Origin: Bretschneidera sinensis
Taxonomy: Eukaryota; Streptophyta; Magnoliopsida; Brassicales; Akaniaceae
DNA length: 64,000 nucleotides
Assembly: GCA_023935145.1 (NCBI GenBank)
Contig: CM043699.1
Location: 110,899,036 to 110,963,035, forward strand
Direction: 5' to 3'
Shown: one piece after another, positions 33,860-46,263 of the stretch
Position numbering within the stretch: the stretch's first letter is position 1
Layout of the letters: every line of letters begins with the position of its first letter
Position numbers and translations under genes: made by a program
The notes under the pieces: model-generated
Database searches by the model: none
The model's input: the letters and a program-made list of their open reading frames with translations, nothing else
Told to the model about the DNA's origin: nothing

Positions 33860-34080
33860 TAGGTTTATGTTGAGAGTCCTAATTAGGTTTCCTATTATGT
33901 GTCATAGTAGGTTTCCTAAATATTATCTATTTTATATCTATCTTATCTAATTATGTCTCTTAGTCTTATTAGGTTTGATATTCATAAGTCTATATATATG
34001 ACTTTTGAATTATATTCAGAAAATAAATAATACATAATTCTTTTCAATTCTTTTTGTTAACACCATCATCATTCCTTTCT
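33860..34080. repeat. Possible LTR remnant
   Basis: Repeated TTAGGTTTCCTA / AATTAGGTTT phrases, then a TATATATATGAC stretch and an AATAAATAATAC tail. This resembles the end of a plant LTR. No partner LTR or coding region is next to it. Confidence 0.3.
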
Positions 34081-34437
34081 GATTCACTGGTCACAGCTTC
34101 AATGATGACATCTAAGACAGAACATCCAAGCATCAATAACCTGAAATTTCACAAAATATATGCCTATCTATTTAATTCTTCTACGAGATTTTCTTAGTTG
34201 ATCTTAAGCTGTCATATTACAGCAGAAACATGCTAAAACCAAATAATTATAATTAGGGACACTAAAACATGTACTACCATAAGTGTTGAATGGAATCAAA
34301 CTTGAATCAAACTAAAACATACGTTATCACAAACATTTTAAGACGGGAAAAGGTACCCATTGGTTTTGGTAAGGGTGTGATTGGTGGTTGAGTAGCAGTA
34401 GCACCATTCTCCTTACCAAGCAAAACACCTAAGCTCT
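34081..34437. other. No gene seen
   Basis: Flank downstream (minus strand) of the NBS-LRR remnant. Confidence 0.4.
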
Positions 34438-36360
34438 TCAAATTATAGAGAAATAGCCTCTATGCTCACAAATGTGGTGCAGGAGGAGGATGGGGAAAAA
34501 TTCTATCCCATTACAATATGAAATTTCTATGCATTTCACTTCAGTTGCATTTTCTAAGGATGAAACATTGCATAAGCTTCTTACATCGTGGCACTCCGAA
34601 ATCGTCATGTCTTGAATGTCTCTTGGGAGCAGTAAAGAGTGTTCTAGTCTTCCTGCTCTGTAGATTGTGCATTCTTTCAACCACAACATTTTTTTTTTCT
34701 CGAAATGATGAATGAAACAGGGCACTCAGCTTTAGCCCTACTGTAAGCCAGTAGGTCCTCAATGATGGCCCATTATCCACTGCCAAGAATTGGGCATAAG
34801 TTCTCAAGTCATGGAGGTGACAGAATCCACAAGCAAAATCTTCCAGCTTCCTCAAGATTGTTACATCCCCAACTCTAATTGCCCAAGTCTCTCTGTAGAT
34901 GTGTTAAGTATGAGAGCTTAGGTAAAGTCCCATGGGGTAACCCTTTCAAACCTGTTGCATTGAGATTAAGATACCTAAGATCGGTTAGCATTACAATGCC
35001 ATGAGGTACTTTTTTGAGTCCGGTACGCACGAAGTCCAACATTTTTAATTCTTTGAGGCTTTCCAATGAGGGAACATGTCTTAACTCTTCATAGTATCTA
35101 AGTAATAATGTAAGGAGATTCTCTAAATTAGAAACAAAATCCAGCAATTTCACGATACTTGTATTAGAAAGATCTAATACAATGAGCCGTCGAAATTGCA
35201 TAAAAAATGAATCCACAACACTTTCAAGAGAATCATTTTTACACAACAAGAAGGTCAACAGATTAGGGCACTTTGGTGGATTGAAAGAACAGATTTTTTA
35301 TATGATTCCTAATTAAGGAAACTCTCTCAAGATGTGTCCATTTCTCCTCATCTGGTATTTCCTCTAATTGCACGTCAGCTTTTACCATGATTTGAGAATC
35401 CCTTCTCATTATCTGTACTGCCATGTCTCTAATCAAATCACGCAACTTGACACATTTTTGTTTAAAATTGTTTGTAACGCTCTCCAACAAGGACACATTT
35501 TAAAGTTTGTTCAACATAACATGCCTCTTGTTGAATTTTGCTTGCCTTCTATCAAATTCTTCCACTATTCCTTCAACAATCAAAAGCTCTATCAGTTCCT
35601 CTCTTTCAATAAGATAATTTTTGGATAAAATGCACAAAGTAGTAGACATTTTTGGAGTTTCTCTTCCTTTAAGTAATTGTAACTGAACTTAACCTGTTCA
35701 AGTACTTTAGTTACCATGGTACTGTGCATATTTGCAAAATTTCTCAATTCTTCAACTGCATTCAACCACTCAAACTCATCAGTTACACCCTTCAAGCTGC
35801 CAGCTATAATGAAAATTGCAAGAGCAAGCAGGCACATTCTTGAGCAACCCTTTTCGCGGTCATTTCTATATTTGAATTCTATAAAACATCAGGGCCCAGT
35901 TTATCTATGAATAAATCCCATGCTTCTTCTTCAGAAAAAAGCTCCATCCTAATACTCTTACAACCTATCCCTCAGCAAATTTCAAGTGATCGGGTAGTCC
36001 ACACTAATTTGCACCCATTAGCTGGAGTAGGTTCAGGAATACCTGTAGCCTTCAGATCAAATGAATCCCACATATCATCTAAAATTAGTACATATTTCTC
36101 TCTTCCTCTCAGTTTAGCAAATAATTTTGTAGCCTTCATTTTTTTTGTCTTCAATGTTTGAAAGCTGTTCTTGAAACTCTCTTGCAATGTCATGTTGTAA
36201 TTTAAAAACATTAACGTCCTTTGACACAGTCACCCAAATTAAATTCTTGAACTTATCATTTCTTTCTAAGAGGCTATTGAAGACATGCTCCATGATAGTT
36301 GTTTTACTCGATCCTCCCATTCCATAAACCCTAATCTTTTGAATATTATCATTCATCAAT
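34438..36360 (-). pseudogene. NBS-LRR disease resistance gene (RPS2-like CNL type), truncated pseudogene
   Basis: Order on minus: P-loop VYGMGGSSKTT, where the usual GMGGVGKTT Gly is Ser; RNBS-A LIWVTVSKD; kinase-2 KYVLILDDMWD; RNBS-B KLVWTTRS; GLPLA-region LALAIFIIAGSLKG; RNBS-D LQKCLLLCAFYP; the MHD region VKLRDLIRDMA; then LRRs (VLDLSNTSIVKL, LTDLRYLNLNATGLKGLP). Full proteins of this class have about 900-1000 residues with a coiled-coil N-terminus; that part is missing. At least five frame changes separate the blocks, one near 36140. Confidence 0.85.
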
Positions 36361-36407
36361 TTTCCATTTTAAGATGGGATCGTGTTAGTAGTTTTCTGTT
36401 TCAGCAT

Positions 36408-36634
36408 TTAGTTTGGGAAAATGTTTTGCATTTTCCATATCCATTTTCCTTAACACTTTCCTCAATTTTTACACTCTTAATATAATTTGGAAACAAAACT
36501 TCTAAACTTTTCATATTTTCAACATAATATTGGAATTTCTAAATTATGTTAAGAATGTTCAAATTGTTGAGGAAAGTATTAAGAAAAATGGGGATAGAGA
36601 ATGAAAAGCATTTTCCAAAACTAAAAACATTCGA
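36408..36634. mobile_element. MITE-like inverted repeat
   Basis: TTTAGTTTGGGAAAATG on the left and CATTTTCCAAAACTAAA on the right. The arms continue inward about 60 bp (CATTTTCCTTAACACTTTCC versus GGAAAGTATTAAGAAAAATG). It is about 227 bp, and AGCATT/AACATT flanks may be a worn target duplication. It ends next to the broken 5' edge of the NBS-LRR remnant. Confidence 0.65.
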
Positions 36635-36639
36635 TGTCT

Positions 36640-37290
36640 AGATTTCTTTAGTTGTCTCATAGATTTTCTGTCTTTTAGTGACATTGTACTTATGCTTTTT
36701 CTCTCCCTTCATTTGTTACTATGTATGCAATTGAGCCTACTCAAATCATGATATATACTATTTGATGCTCCTGTTTTATAGGTTGGCTTAGGATGGTTAT
36801 CTTTTGATGAAGGACAATTTTAAGTTTTTGGGTACTTCTTTAAACTCTACTAATCTTTTCATCAGTGATTATCGATCACATAAATATTTGTATGGAAATG
36901 CAATTTGTGTATGCTATTACAATTCACAAATATGCAATTGTTGGTATAGGGATTCTGCCACAGATAAAAAGAAGGGATGTGAATAGATCAGCCAAGCTAG
37001 TGGAAGGTCACAATCGTCTTGTGTTGCCAAATGAGAATTGATAGTGCTCTCTTCCCAAACCAGGATATCTTCATTTTCTTTCTTTTGCATTTTAGATTCT
37101 ATCAGCATCATTTTCTTGATGAAGATTGTATTCTGTAAGTCTCTTGCGAATTTTTGCTTATGTTTGTAGTACTGGTCTCATTTGTTTTGAAAGTATTTAT
37201 AGTTTGTCATGCATCTCTATTGTAAGTTAAAACAGTTCTTTATTGTGAAAGCAACATATATTAATTGAGCTTGGTTTACAGGCACAGAAA
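36640..37290. other. No gene seen
   Basis: Mixed AT-rich sequence. Short open frames only. Confidence 0.4.
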
Positions 37291-37291
37291 G

Positions 37292-38376
37292 TGTGACACC
37301 CTAATATAGAGAGGTAATGCACTAATGGTACCAGCAAAGTACCAGACTGCAACTTATTTACAATCAGCCTCTGGGCGCTTCGTGCTGAGGTTTGTGACCT
37401 TTGACGAGAAGGTTCCAGATCTGAAAATGAACAATAAAATGCTTACTAGAGTATCAAAACTCAATACTCTACAAAAGATCTTCAGTGCTAGAAAATTATT
37501 GTTCTTCTAAAATATTTTCCCTAGCAGAAATGAGGAGGCTCTATAGCACACTTAATGCCATCTAAGTACTTTTATGGCACTAAAATAACACTCACGTGAC
37601 AAAATCGTCACTTTTAGGGAAACTAACAGAACCTTGAAATTTAGTTCATTGGTGCTCACATAAATTTTTTTCGCAAACCGCACTTACATAGATGTATGTT
37701 GTAAGTATCATGTTATCATTTTAAATGGAGTTTCTAAACACTGGTGGGCAGAGCTTTTCAAGAGGAATTGACAACTAATTCTTCATATGCTTGAGTGGCA
37801 CTGTTATGGCTGTGGATACCTGAGTTCCACTTTGGTGGGAACTGTATGGCTGAAGTCGTAACTCTGCTTTGGTAAGAATTGTATGGCATAAGCCTTAATT
37901 CCTTTTTAGTTCGGGCTTCATCCGCCCGATGAAATTGTGTGGTAGCAGGAGCCTTAATTCCACCTCGATGAGGATTCAACAGGCCCTGGTAGTTGTGAAG
38001 GCCAAGTGTTTGGGCTTTTAATGTTTTTAAAACCTGTAATCATGGCTTTGACGCTTGGGCTTCTTGAAATGCTCTTTCAGGTAGCCAAATTTAATGATGT
38101 GGACCTTGTAACGTCTTTCGGCAGCTATCACAGCTGGGATTATAAAAAGGGGGTACTAAGCCCTTATTTTCCCATTTTTCCCCACTTGTAAACCTTTAAG
38201 CATAGAGTGCATAGTTTTTTCTTGTCTTCCTTATTTTTCAATCCATCAATCTTTTCCTTTGAATCTTTTTTGGTAAGCATCTTCGATTTCTTTCTTACAA
38301 CTATGTGAAGCAGAATAGGAAAGACAATATTTATTATTTTGCTACTTCTCTTTCTGCTTATCTTTCCTACATCACT
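37292..38376. other. Terminal region (probable LTR plus leader) of Tat-type element 2
   Basis: Starts TGTGACACCC, a frequent LTR end, and leads into the antisense ORF. It contains imperfect repeats around ATTCCACTTTGGTGGGAACT / TATGGCT (37800-37970) and a plus-strand TATA box at 38141. No second LTR is available for comparison, since the other end of the element is lost, so the LTR limits are unproven. Confidence 0.4.
38141..38150 (+). promoter_or_regulatory. TATA box in front of aORF-2
   Basis: TATAAAAAGG on the plus strand, about 235 bp before the ATG of the antisense ORF at 38377. It is followed by a pyrimidine-rich leader. The position fits transcription of the antisense ORF on its own strand. 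Confidence 0.5.
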
Positions 38377-39781
38377 ATGTCTTCTGATTCTAGAGCTGTA
38401 GGTGATGAGAACAAAGAGTCTCTGTGGGTGCTGAAATGAGTGAGGCTTGGAATTTTAAGGTTGAATCTGAGAGAAGAACCCTTACTCGCGAGGAAGTTCA
38501 TTCCCTTCGTGAGAAATTTTTCATTCCTCCTCTCTTAACCCTGTAAGGCAGCTAAACACGTTAGGGCCTACACGTCTATGGAGGGGGAGAATTCTACTTT
38601 TTTGGTATGATATTCTGTTGGGAGTATACTAGGCTTCATCCTGGCCCATAGAATGCACGTTGGGTATATTACGGATGACGGGAAATTCAAAATCAAAATG
38701 TTCCAATGGTTCTTCATTTTGAAGAAACATGATGACTATGGGTGGTATGTCACACCTAGGCCACGGAGGAAGTTTGTAGAGTATCCTTCCTCTATAAAAC
38801 ATTGAAAAAATAAATTCTTTCTCGAAGAAGGGTTAAAGCCATAAGATGTTCCTCTAATGTGTGACTACAAAGACCTCCCTGACCAGAAGAACCCTCCTAT
38901 GCTGACTTCTGAGGAGGATAAGGTGATCTTCTGAGAGAGAAGATTAAAGAAAAGGATCTGGCCAGTGAGGAGTTGCTAAGGTGTTATCGCCTCAGTCTCT
39001 ACGATGTCTACTTCGGTTAGTGCTTTTAGGTGGTATTTGTACTTTCTGACTCGCCTTCTGACTTCGGTTTATTATTTTTGCAGCTGACAAAATGTTGAAC
39101 CTAGCTGAGGCTAAGAAGGCTCAGGAGGCTGTGAAGAAGTGTAAGGCTTTCTCCTCCGAGAAAAAAAGGGGACCACCGAGAAAAAGTCCTAGGCCAAGAG
39201 GGTTGAGGTCTCCAAGGGTAAGGAGAAAGGGACTCTCAAGGGCAAGGGGAAAGAGGCTCTTAAGGCTTCGGTTCCTAAGTTAAAATCACTATTTCCTCCT
39301 CCAGCTCCGCGTTTGGTTGTTCCTGCGTCTTAAGGGGCTAATGAGGGTAGCTATGAGAAGTATGCTCCTGATTGGAACGTGAAGTTAGATTCTACATTAA
39401 AGAACTACAATGTGGCTGCTTAGGTTCTCAAAGGTGAGGTTTTGCTAGCTGAAGCAGATGCGGACACCAACCTCACCCTCGGGACATGGCAGAATTTTAT
39501 CGAATCCTATTATAGGGTAATATCTGAGGTGTTTATACTTGCGAAATTTTGATTTGCCATTCGATGTATTCCGACTGAAGTCCATTTGTTGCGGGCTGGC
39601 ATGTATGCCATTGTGGCCAATGACTCTCAATCTCATGTTGAGGTCTTACGAGCAGCTCAGAAAAGACCAAGAACATATGAAAGACATTTGAGGGAAAGGA
39701 AAACATCATCAAAACTCTTCAAGGGGAGGTCACCAGGCTCAAGGCTGAGCATGGTAAGCTCAAGACTTTAAGTCAGCAGTA
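38377..39781 (+). pseudogene. Antisense ORF of Tat-type element 2 (aORF-2)
   Basis: From ATG 38377 the reading is MSSDSRAVGDENKES. After stops and frame changes it becomes ILAHRMHVGYITDDGKFKIK, MFQWFFILKKHDDYGWYV and TPRPRRKFVEYPSS. The WFF...GWY...PR pattern is the conserved core of the plant antisense proteins found in Tat elements. A GTTAGT...TTTTTGCAG interval at 39016-39083 fits an intron. After it the reading is MLNLAEAKKAQEAVKKCKAF, then basic and coiled-coil-like sequence, ending near 39781. Function unknown. Several stops make it inactive. Confidence 0.6.
39016..39083 (+). other. Probable intron in aORF-2
   Basis: Donor TTCG|GTTAGT, acceptor TTATTTTTGCAG, 68 bp. It is the counterpart of 321-389 in aORF-1. 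Confidence 0.5.
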
Positions 39782-39784
39782 ATT

Positions 39785-40290
39785 TAGGCCTTTTTTTGTT
39801 TGTTTGTAATCTGCCTTGAAGCCCTCTTTCTGTATATACTTTATTGAAATGGATTTCTTTTTCACTTCGCCTTTCTTCATGTGTTTGTCTTTTGTAAGTA
39901 GAATCTTTGAATTTTTGCCAAGTGCAAGGACTTCAGTTGTTTACTTCGGCTTGAGGTCCTCGTCCCAGATGAACTGAGTGTGGGTCTTTAGGTATATTGC
40001 TCCAAGTGTAGGACTTTAGTTTTTTTACTTTGGATTGTGATCATTTTGTCAATGTGTCTTTGTGGTCCTTCTCACCTTACTTGGGAAGTTCCTAAGTGTA
40101 TAGTCAAGGGTTTTGATTGTGTTCTTTGACCTAGGGGATCTTCTTGGACCCTTGGCTTCAAATGTTCTGCAAAAGAGTGTTTGCTTCGGACTGAGACATC
40201 TTTGCGGTGTCCTGGATCTGCCACTCGATGCGTGCAATGTGATTAGGAAGATTTAAGCTATGACCACAATGATCATATATGTATTTAGTA
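39785..40290. other. Spacer between the antisense ORF and the integrase end
   Basis: Contains AAGTGTAGGACTTTAGT / AAGTGCAAGGACTTCAGT type imperfect repeats. No gene. Confidence 0.4.
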
Positions 40291-40292
40291 CT

Positions 40293-41330
40293 TTAAATGT
40301 TTATATGAAATAAAAAATAAATACATTTATTGGTAAAATTTGAGAAAATTCTATTTGTGCGGTATAGTAATTCTATAGGCCCCCCAGGTTGGTGCCAACT
40401 TTCGTGTGTTCTTGGGATCCGAGACTTCTTGCTTGTGTAGGACCAAGTTTCCAAGTTTAAATGATCTTTGTTTGACTCGAGAGTTGAAGTACTTGGTACA
40501 CTGTTGATAAGTGGCAAGCTTTATCAGAGCTTCATCTTGGATTTCTTCAATCATGTTCCTGTTCTTTAATCCTTCCTCATTATGCCTCTCCTTGAACAGC
40601 TGGACTCTTAGGGAAAATTCTTCCACCTCGACCAGGACTACAGTCTCGGAAATAAAGGACAATAAAAAAGGGGTCTTGCTAGTTAGGTCTGAGGTGTGGT
40701 CCTGTAAGCCCATAATGCATGAGGGAGTTCTTGAACCCAAAGTTCTTGTGTGTCTTCCAGCATCTTCATCAGCGTACGTAAGTCCTGTTTATGACTTCGG
40801 CTTGCCCATTGGCTTGAGGGAGGAGAACTTGTGACTAATGTCGAGCTCTTCACATGGCCTCTTAAAGTGAGCACTGTCAAACTGCTTGTTGTTATCTGTA
40901 ACCAAGATTCTTGGAATTCTGAATTTGCAAACTATAGACTTCTGGACGAAGTTCTTTGCCTCTACATCGATGATCTTAGCTAGAGGTTCGGATTCAGCCC
41001 ACTTGGTAAAATAGTTGACTGCCATGATCAGATGATGGAGTTGTCCTGGTGCCTTGGGGAAAGGACCTAGGATGTCGATACCCCACAATGCGAATGGTAC
41101 TGGACTGATGACAACCGTTAATGGGTTGGCAGGACGACATGGAATAGGAGCGAACCTTGGCACTGAATACACTTCTGGCAAATTCGTTTGCTTCGTCTTT
41201 GAGTCTGAGCCAGTAGTACCCTTGTCTCAGTATCTCATGCACTACAGCTAAACCGCCGAGATGGTTCCCACGAACTCCTTTGTGAACTTAACTCAATGCA
41301 TAGTCAACTTCTCTAGGAGAAAAACGCTTA
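40293..41330 (-). pseudogene. Integrase, element 2
   Basis: Reads RPANPLTVVISPVPFALWG then IDILGPFPKAP (first D), ILVTDNNKQFD (second D), and HKFSSLKPMGKPKS, where the normal YPQANGQAE is frameshifted. Then ELPHALWAYRTTPQT and the C-terminal YFNSRVKQRSFKLGNLVL. Confidence 0.8.
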
Positions 41331-41499
41331 AGATATGGCAGAGTGAGAGACCTTCTGTAGAGGCATCCCTCGATCATGCAATATCTAGCTGCCCTAAAAA
41401 CTAAACTTTCTTACTTCAATTTTGAATTTCGAGAATTCACCATCTTGCAAATACTTGATGATCGGGGTCATCTAGTTGAGCACATCATCTATATCTAAT

Positions 41500-42460
41500 T
41501 ACCACGACATCTTCAGTGTTGGGGCTTAACAAGAGTTCGACATAGCTTGGAGCAGATATAACGTCCTAAAGGACACTAATTGAGCTAGGGCGTCGGCCTT
41601 CGCGTTTTCTAAACTTGGTACTCAGGTCATTCTCATCTATTTGAAGTGTTTTTCCAACTCTTTTAACTTCGTCAAGTACTTGATCATTTTCTCCTCTAGC
41701 TTCATACTCCCTTAAGACTTGGTCTACCACCAAGTTACTGAAGACTTCTAATCATTTTACCATGAGAGACTTGGTTAATCTCATTCCGACTAGAAGGGCC
41801 TCGTACTTAACTTCATTTTTAGGGGCTTTGAATCCGAACTAAAGTGCGTACCTGATTGTAAAGTCTTCAAAACTGATCAAAATGAGCACGAGGTCACTAC
41901 TGAACGTGTTGGAGGACCCTTCAACAACCAACTGGTTACCTTCGAGGAAGGCTCGATTTGTTGCCCTTCAATTGGACGATCGGGGAACGTGCATTCAACT
42001 ATGACGTCTTTTATGGTGGGTCGGGGTTTGAACTTGATATCGAATTCGCCCAACTCTATAGACGCTTCACAAGTCGGCCTGATAGGTTGGGTTTCTATAG
42101 AACTTGGCAAAGGGGGTGATCAGTGTGCACATTGACTGAATGCGATTGAAAGTAGGGTCTTAACTTCCTAGCCGGGATGACAACCACATAGACTAACTTT
42201 TCACTGGGCTGGTACCAAATTTCCGAATCTACTGACACAGTAGATGGGTCTTTGAATCTTTCCTTCTTCTCATATCAGTACCGAAGCCACAACCACTTCA
42301 CTAGCAGCTAAGTATAATAACAACTCTTCTCCTTGGGTTTGGTCAAGAGAAGAGCTGAGCTCAAGTACTTTTTCAACTCCTCGAATGATACCTTGCACTT
42401 GTCGGTCCACTGGAACTCCTTGATCCTCTTAAAAACCTTGAAGAATGGTAAGCACTTTTA
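41500..42460 (-). pseudogene. RNase H domains, element 2
   Basis: Around 41877-42110 the reading is ASIELGEFDIKFKPRPTIKD, the linker between the two RNase H domains. Stretches at 42120-42450 and 41500-41870 contain fragments of the first RNase H and of the aRNH respectively, with many frame changes. Confidence 0.6.
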
Positions 42461-43082
42461 TGTGGATTTAGGCATGAAACAATCGAGGGCAACGATTCGG
42501 CCTGTCAGTTTTTGCACCTCTTTCACTGTCCTGGGTGCCTCCACGTCTAGTACAACTTTGATCTTTTCTGGATTGACCTCTATTCCTCTTTGGGTTACCA
42601 TAAACCCTAGAAATTTGCTTGAAATGACTCTGAAAGTGCATTTGGAAGGGTTCAACTTCATCTGGTGCCTCTTTAGCACCGAGAATTACTCTTCCAGATC
42701 TTCTACATGATTTACTGCTTGTAAGCTTTTGACTAGCATGTCATCGACGTACTCTTCCATGTTGTGATCGACTTGGTTTTTGAACAACTTGTTCACCCAC
42801 CACTGATAAGGTGAACTTGCATTCTTGAGTTCGAAATGCATTACCTTATAACACTAGAGGCATTTTTTCAATTACGAATGTCGTATTATGTTGGTCTGAT
42901 TCGTACAGTCTGATCTGGTTGTACCCAGAATGAGTATCTATAAAACTCAGCATCTCATAGCCCGAAGTTGCATCAACTAGTTGATTAATTTTCGATAGTG
43001 GATAGCTGTCCTTGGGACAGGCTTTGTTGAGATAGGTGAAATCAATGCAAATTCTACATTTCCCATGTGGCTTTTTTACCAT
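42458..43082 (-). pseudogene. Reverse transcriptase, element 2
   Basis: Starts CRICIDFTYLNKACPKDSYP, then ATSGYEMLSFIDTHSGYNQI. YVDDML is encoded at about 42736-42756. The thumb reads MKLNPSKCTFRVISSKFLGF and EVQKLTGRI. The palm part before CRICIDF is deleted. Confidence 0.85.
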
Positions 43083-43189
43083 GATTTGCGAGAATTTGAG
43101 GATTCTCTACCTGGGGTCGCCCCCCCAAAGATAGTTTGGATAGTGCCCATTGTGGCAGTATTATCCAACCACCTCCTCCTGTCTTGATC

Positions 43190-43590
43190 TTAGTCTTGAT
43201 CTCGACAGTCAGGACTTTTTGCTCTCTTTTTGCTTCTATTCCGAGGTGGAATACTTCTTTCTGTTTTCTCATACTTTTTCAAGTACCCTCGCCTAATCAG
43301 GTCTTCGATCGGGACTTTCAGGTGTTTGCACTCTTTCGTATCGTGACCATAATCTTTGTGAAATCGACAGTATTGACTTGTGTCTTGCTTGGCGGGGTTT
43401 GACATGACGATGTCTTGGCTGACTATTTTCATTAAAAGATCAGATTTTGAGGTGTTGAGAGTGTAGCTCTCGAACCCTTGAGGTCTTCCCTCTGATTTGT
43501 CTTTCTATCGATCACCTCAGTTTTCTTTCTTTTGTTCAATTTTGGACTTTAATTCTTTCGCATGTTCTTTTTACCGACTTCATCTCTCTG
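43190..43590 (-). pseudogene. Gag C-terminal part with zinc knuckle, element 2
   Basis: The open frame 43190-43432 reads YCRFHKDYGHDTKECKHLK, a CX2-type knuckle lacking its second Cys, as in many Tat/Athila gags, and IEDLIRRGYLKKY. Upstream sequence to about 43590 (minus) still looks like gag before the array takes over. Confidence 0.75.
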
Positions 43591-43751
43591 CCCCCAATAA
43601 GACACATCAAAGAAAAAGAAGTACAAGACACGTTGAAGAGGAACAAAACACGTTGAAAAAGGAGACACATCGAAGAACAAAAAGACACATCGAAGAAGAA
43701 CAAAAAGGCACATCGAAGAAGAAAAAGACCCATCGAACAAAAAGATAGAAC

Positions 43752-43842
43752 AAGATTTTGTGGGGACCACTTTATGATTAAAATTTATGTGCATTGCTGC
43801 AGTACTTCATATTTTTTTTACTGCAAAGGAGTTGACCTCCAA
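43752..43842. repeat. Array spacer S1 (partial)
   Basis: Right half only: TTTTGTGGGGACCACTTTAT ... GCAAAGGAGTTGACCTC. Confidence 0.85.
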
Positions 43843-45446
43843 GAAGACACATCAAATAAGAATAAGTCACATCGAAGATAAAGAAGTAGAAGACATGTCG
43901 AAGAGGAAGAAGACACATCGAAGAAGAAGAAGAAGAAAAAGAAGACCCATCGAAGAAGAAGAAGACAAAAAATACAATGATGAAAAAGAAGAAGACAAAG
44001 AATAAAAAAGAGATACACCGAAGAAGTAAAAACATATCAAATACACAAAAAAAAATAAGAAGACACATCGAAGAAAAAGAGGATACATCAAAGACGACGA
44101 AGACGCATCGAAGAAGGAGAAAAAAAAGAAAATACATCGAAGAATAAGACACAACAAAGACAGAAGAAAAAAAAGGAAAACACATCGAAGAAAAAGAAGA
44201 AAACGCAGAGGAATAAGACACATAGATGAAGAAGATATATCGAAGAAGACATATCAACGATGAAGAAGAAAACACATGGACAAAGAACACATAGAAGAAG
44301 GAGATGAAGAAGACACATTGAAAAAGAAGATATATCAAAGAAGAAGAAGACGCATCGAAGAAAACGCATAGAGTAAAAAGACAAAGAAAAAGAAGAAACA
44401 TCGAAGCGGAAGACATATAGAAAAATGAGAACAAAAAAATAAGACACATTGAAAAATGAGAAGAAAAATAAGACACATTGAAAAATGAGAAGAAAAATAA
44501 GACACATCGAAGAAAAAGAAGAAGACTCATTGAAAAAGAAGAAGACACATCAAAGAAAAAGCAGAAGAAGAAGAGGACACATCAAAGAAGAAGATAAAGA
44601 AGACACGTGAAATATGAAAACACATAAATGAAGAAACATATCGAAGAAGAAGAGAAGACATTGAAGAAGAAGAGAAAAACTCATAAAGGAAGAAGCCACA
44701 TAGAAGAAAAAGACATCAAAAAAGACGAAGACACATCGAAGATGGGGAAGAAGAAGATATATTGAAGAAAAAAAGATAACACATCGAAGAAGATGAAGAA
44801 ACCACATCAAAGACAAAGAAGATGAAGGAGAAGAGGAGGACACTTCGAAGAAAAGAAAAAAAAAACACGTCAAAGAAGGAGACACACCGAAGAAGAAGAA
44901 GAAGAATACACATCGAAGAAAAAGAAAAAGATTAATCGAACAAGAAAAGAAGACACATCTAAGAAGAAGAATAAGTCACATCGATGAAGAAGACACATCG
45001 AAGACACAAAGTAGAAAAAGAAGGCACATCAAAGAGAAGAATATATATCGAAGAAGAAGAAAAAAACACATGGAGGAAGAAGACACATAAAAAAATGAAG
45101 ACACATCGAAGAAGGAGAAGAAGAATACGCATCGAAGAAGAAGATGAAGACACATCGAAGAAGAAAACATATAGAGAAAGAAGAGACAAGAAGAATATAC
45201 ATTGAAGAAGTCATATCAAAGTAGACGAAGACAAATCAAAGAAGAAGAAGATACATCAGAGAAGAAGAAGACACATCGAAGAAAAAGGACACGTCGAAGA
45301 AGAAGTCCCATCAAACACATAAAGAAAAAGAAGACCCATTAAAGAAAAAAAAGACGACACATCAAAGAAGAACAAGAAAAAAAAACCCATCGAAGAAGAA
45401 GACACATCAAAGAAGAATAACACACATCGAAGAAGATTTAGAAGAC

Positions 45447-45614
45447 GAGATCAACTCATCTGCAATAAATTTTGTGAAGTAAAACATGCACTACACTGCA
45501 TTTGCATATGGGCTTAGATTCCTTAAATTTTGAGATTTTTTGGGGTCCACTTTATAATCAAAATTTATTTGTATGCTTTACTTCACAATTTTTTACTGTA
45601 GAGGAGTTGATCTT
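45447..45614. repeat. Array spacer S2, palindromic ends
   Basis: Starts GAGATCAACTCATCTGCA and ends GTAGAGGAGTTGATCT. The ends are inverted copies of each other. Confidence 0.9.
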
Positions 45615-46101
45615 GAAGAAGACGCATCGAATAAGAAGTCACAACGAAGAAAAAGAAGAAGACACGTCGAACAAGGATATATATCGAAGAAGGAGACACA
45701 TCGAAGAAGAAGACTCATTGAAGAAGAAGACCCATCAAAGAAAGCGAAGATACATCGAAGGAAAAGAAGAAGAAGACACATCAAGGAAGAAGACACATCA
45801 AAGACACGAAGAAGAATACACATCTAATAAGAAGCAGAAGAAACATCAAAGAATAAGACACAGTGAAGAAAAGAAGACAAATCGAAGAAGAAGAAGACAC
45901 ATTGAAGAAAAAGAAAACGCATAGAGGAAGAAGGCATATAGAAGAACATATATCGAATAAGATGACACATTGAAGAAGAAGACAAATCGAAGAACAAGAA
46001 GAAGAAGAAGACGACCCATCAAAGAAGAACACACATCGAAGAAGAAAAAGAAAAAGAAGTAGAAGACACATCATAGAAAAAGAAGAGAAGATTTTGAGGA
46101 T

Positions 46102-46263
46102 GAGATCAACTCATCTTTAGTAAAAAAATTTAAAGTAAAACCTGTAGTACACTGGATTTGTATATGAATTTGGATTCTTTAAATTTTGAGATTTTGTGGT
46201 GACCACTTTATGATCAAAATTTATGTTTTGCATGTTTTACTTTATAATTTTTTAGTTGATCTC
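46102..46263. repeat. Array spacer S3, palindromic ends
   Basis: Starts GAGATCAACTCATCTTTAG and ends TTTTTTAGTTGATCTC. Confidence 0.9.

Larger units (their letters stand above)
40293..43590 (-). mobile_element. Ty3/gypsy retrotransposon, Tat lineage, element 2 (gag end to integrase)
   Basis: Minus-strand order: gag end, reverse transcriptase, RNase H, traces of the second RNase H, then integrase. It has the same gene order and antisense ORF as element 1, but sequence divergence shows a different copy or family. Protease and the first part of RT are missing: gag is joined to RT at about 43083. Many stops. On its gag side the element ends where the GAA-rich array begins (about 43590). Confidence 0.85.
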
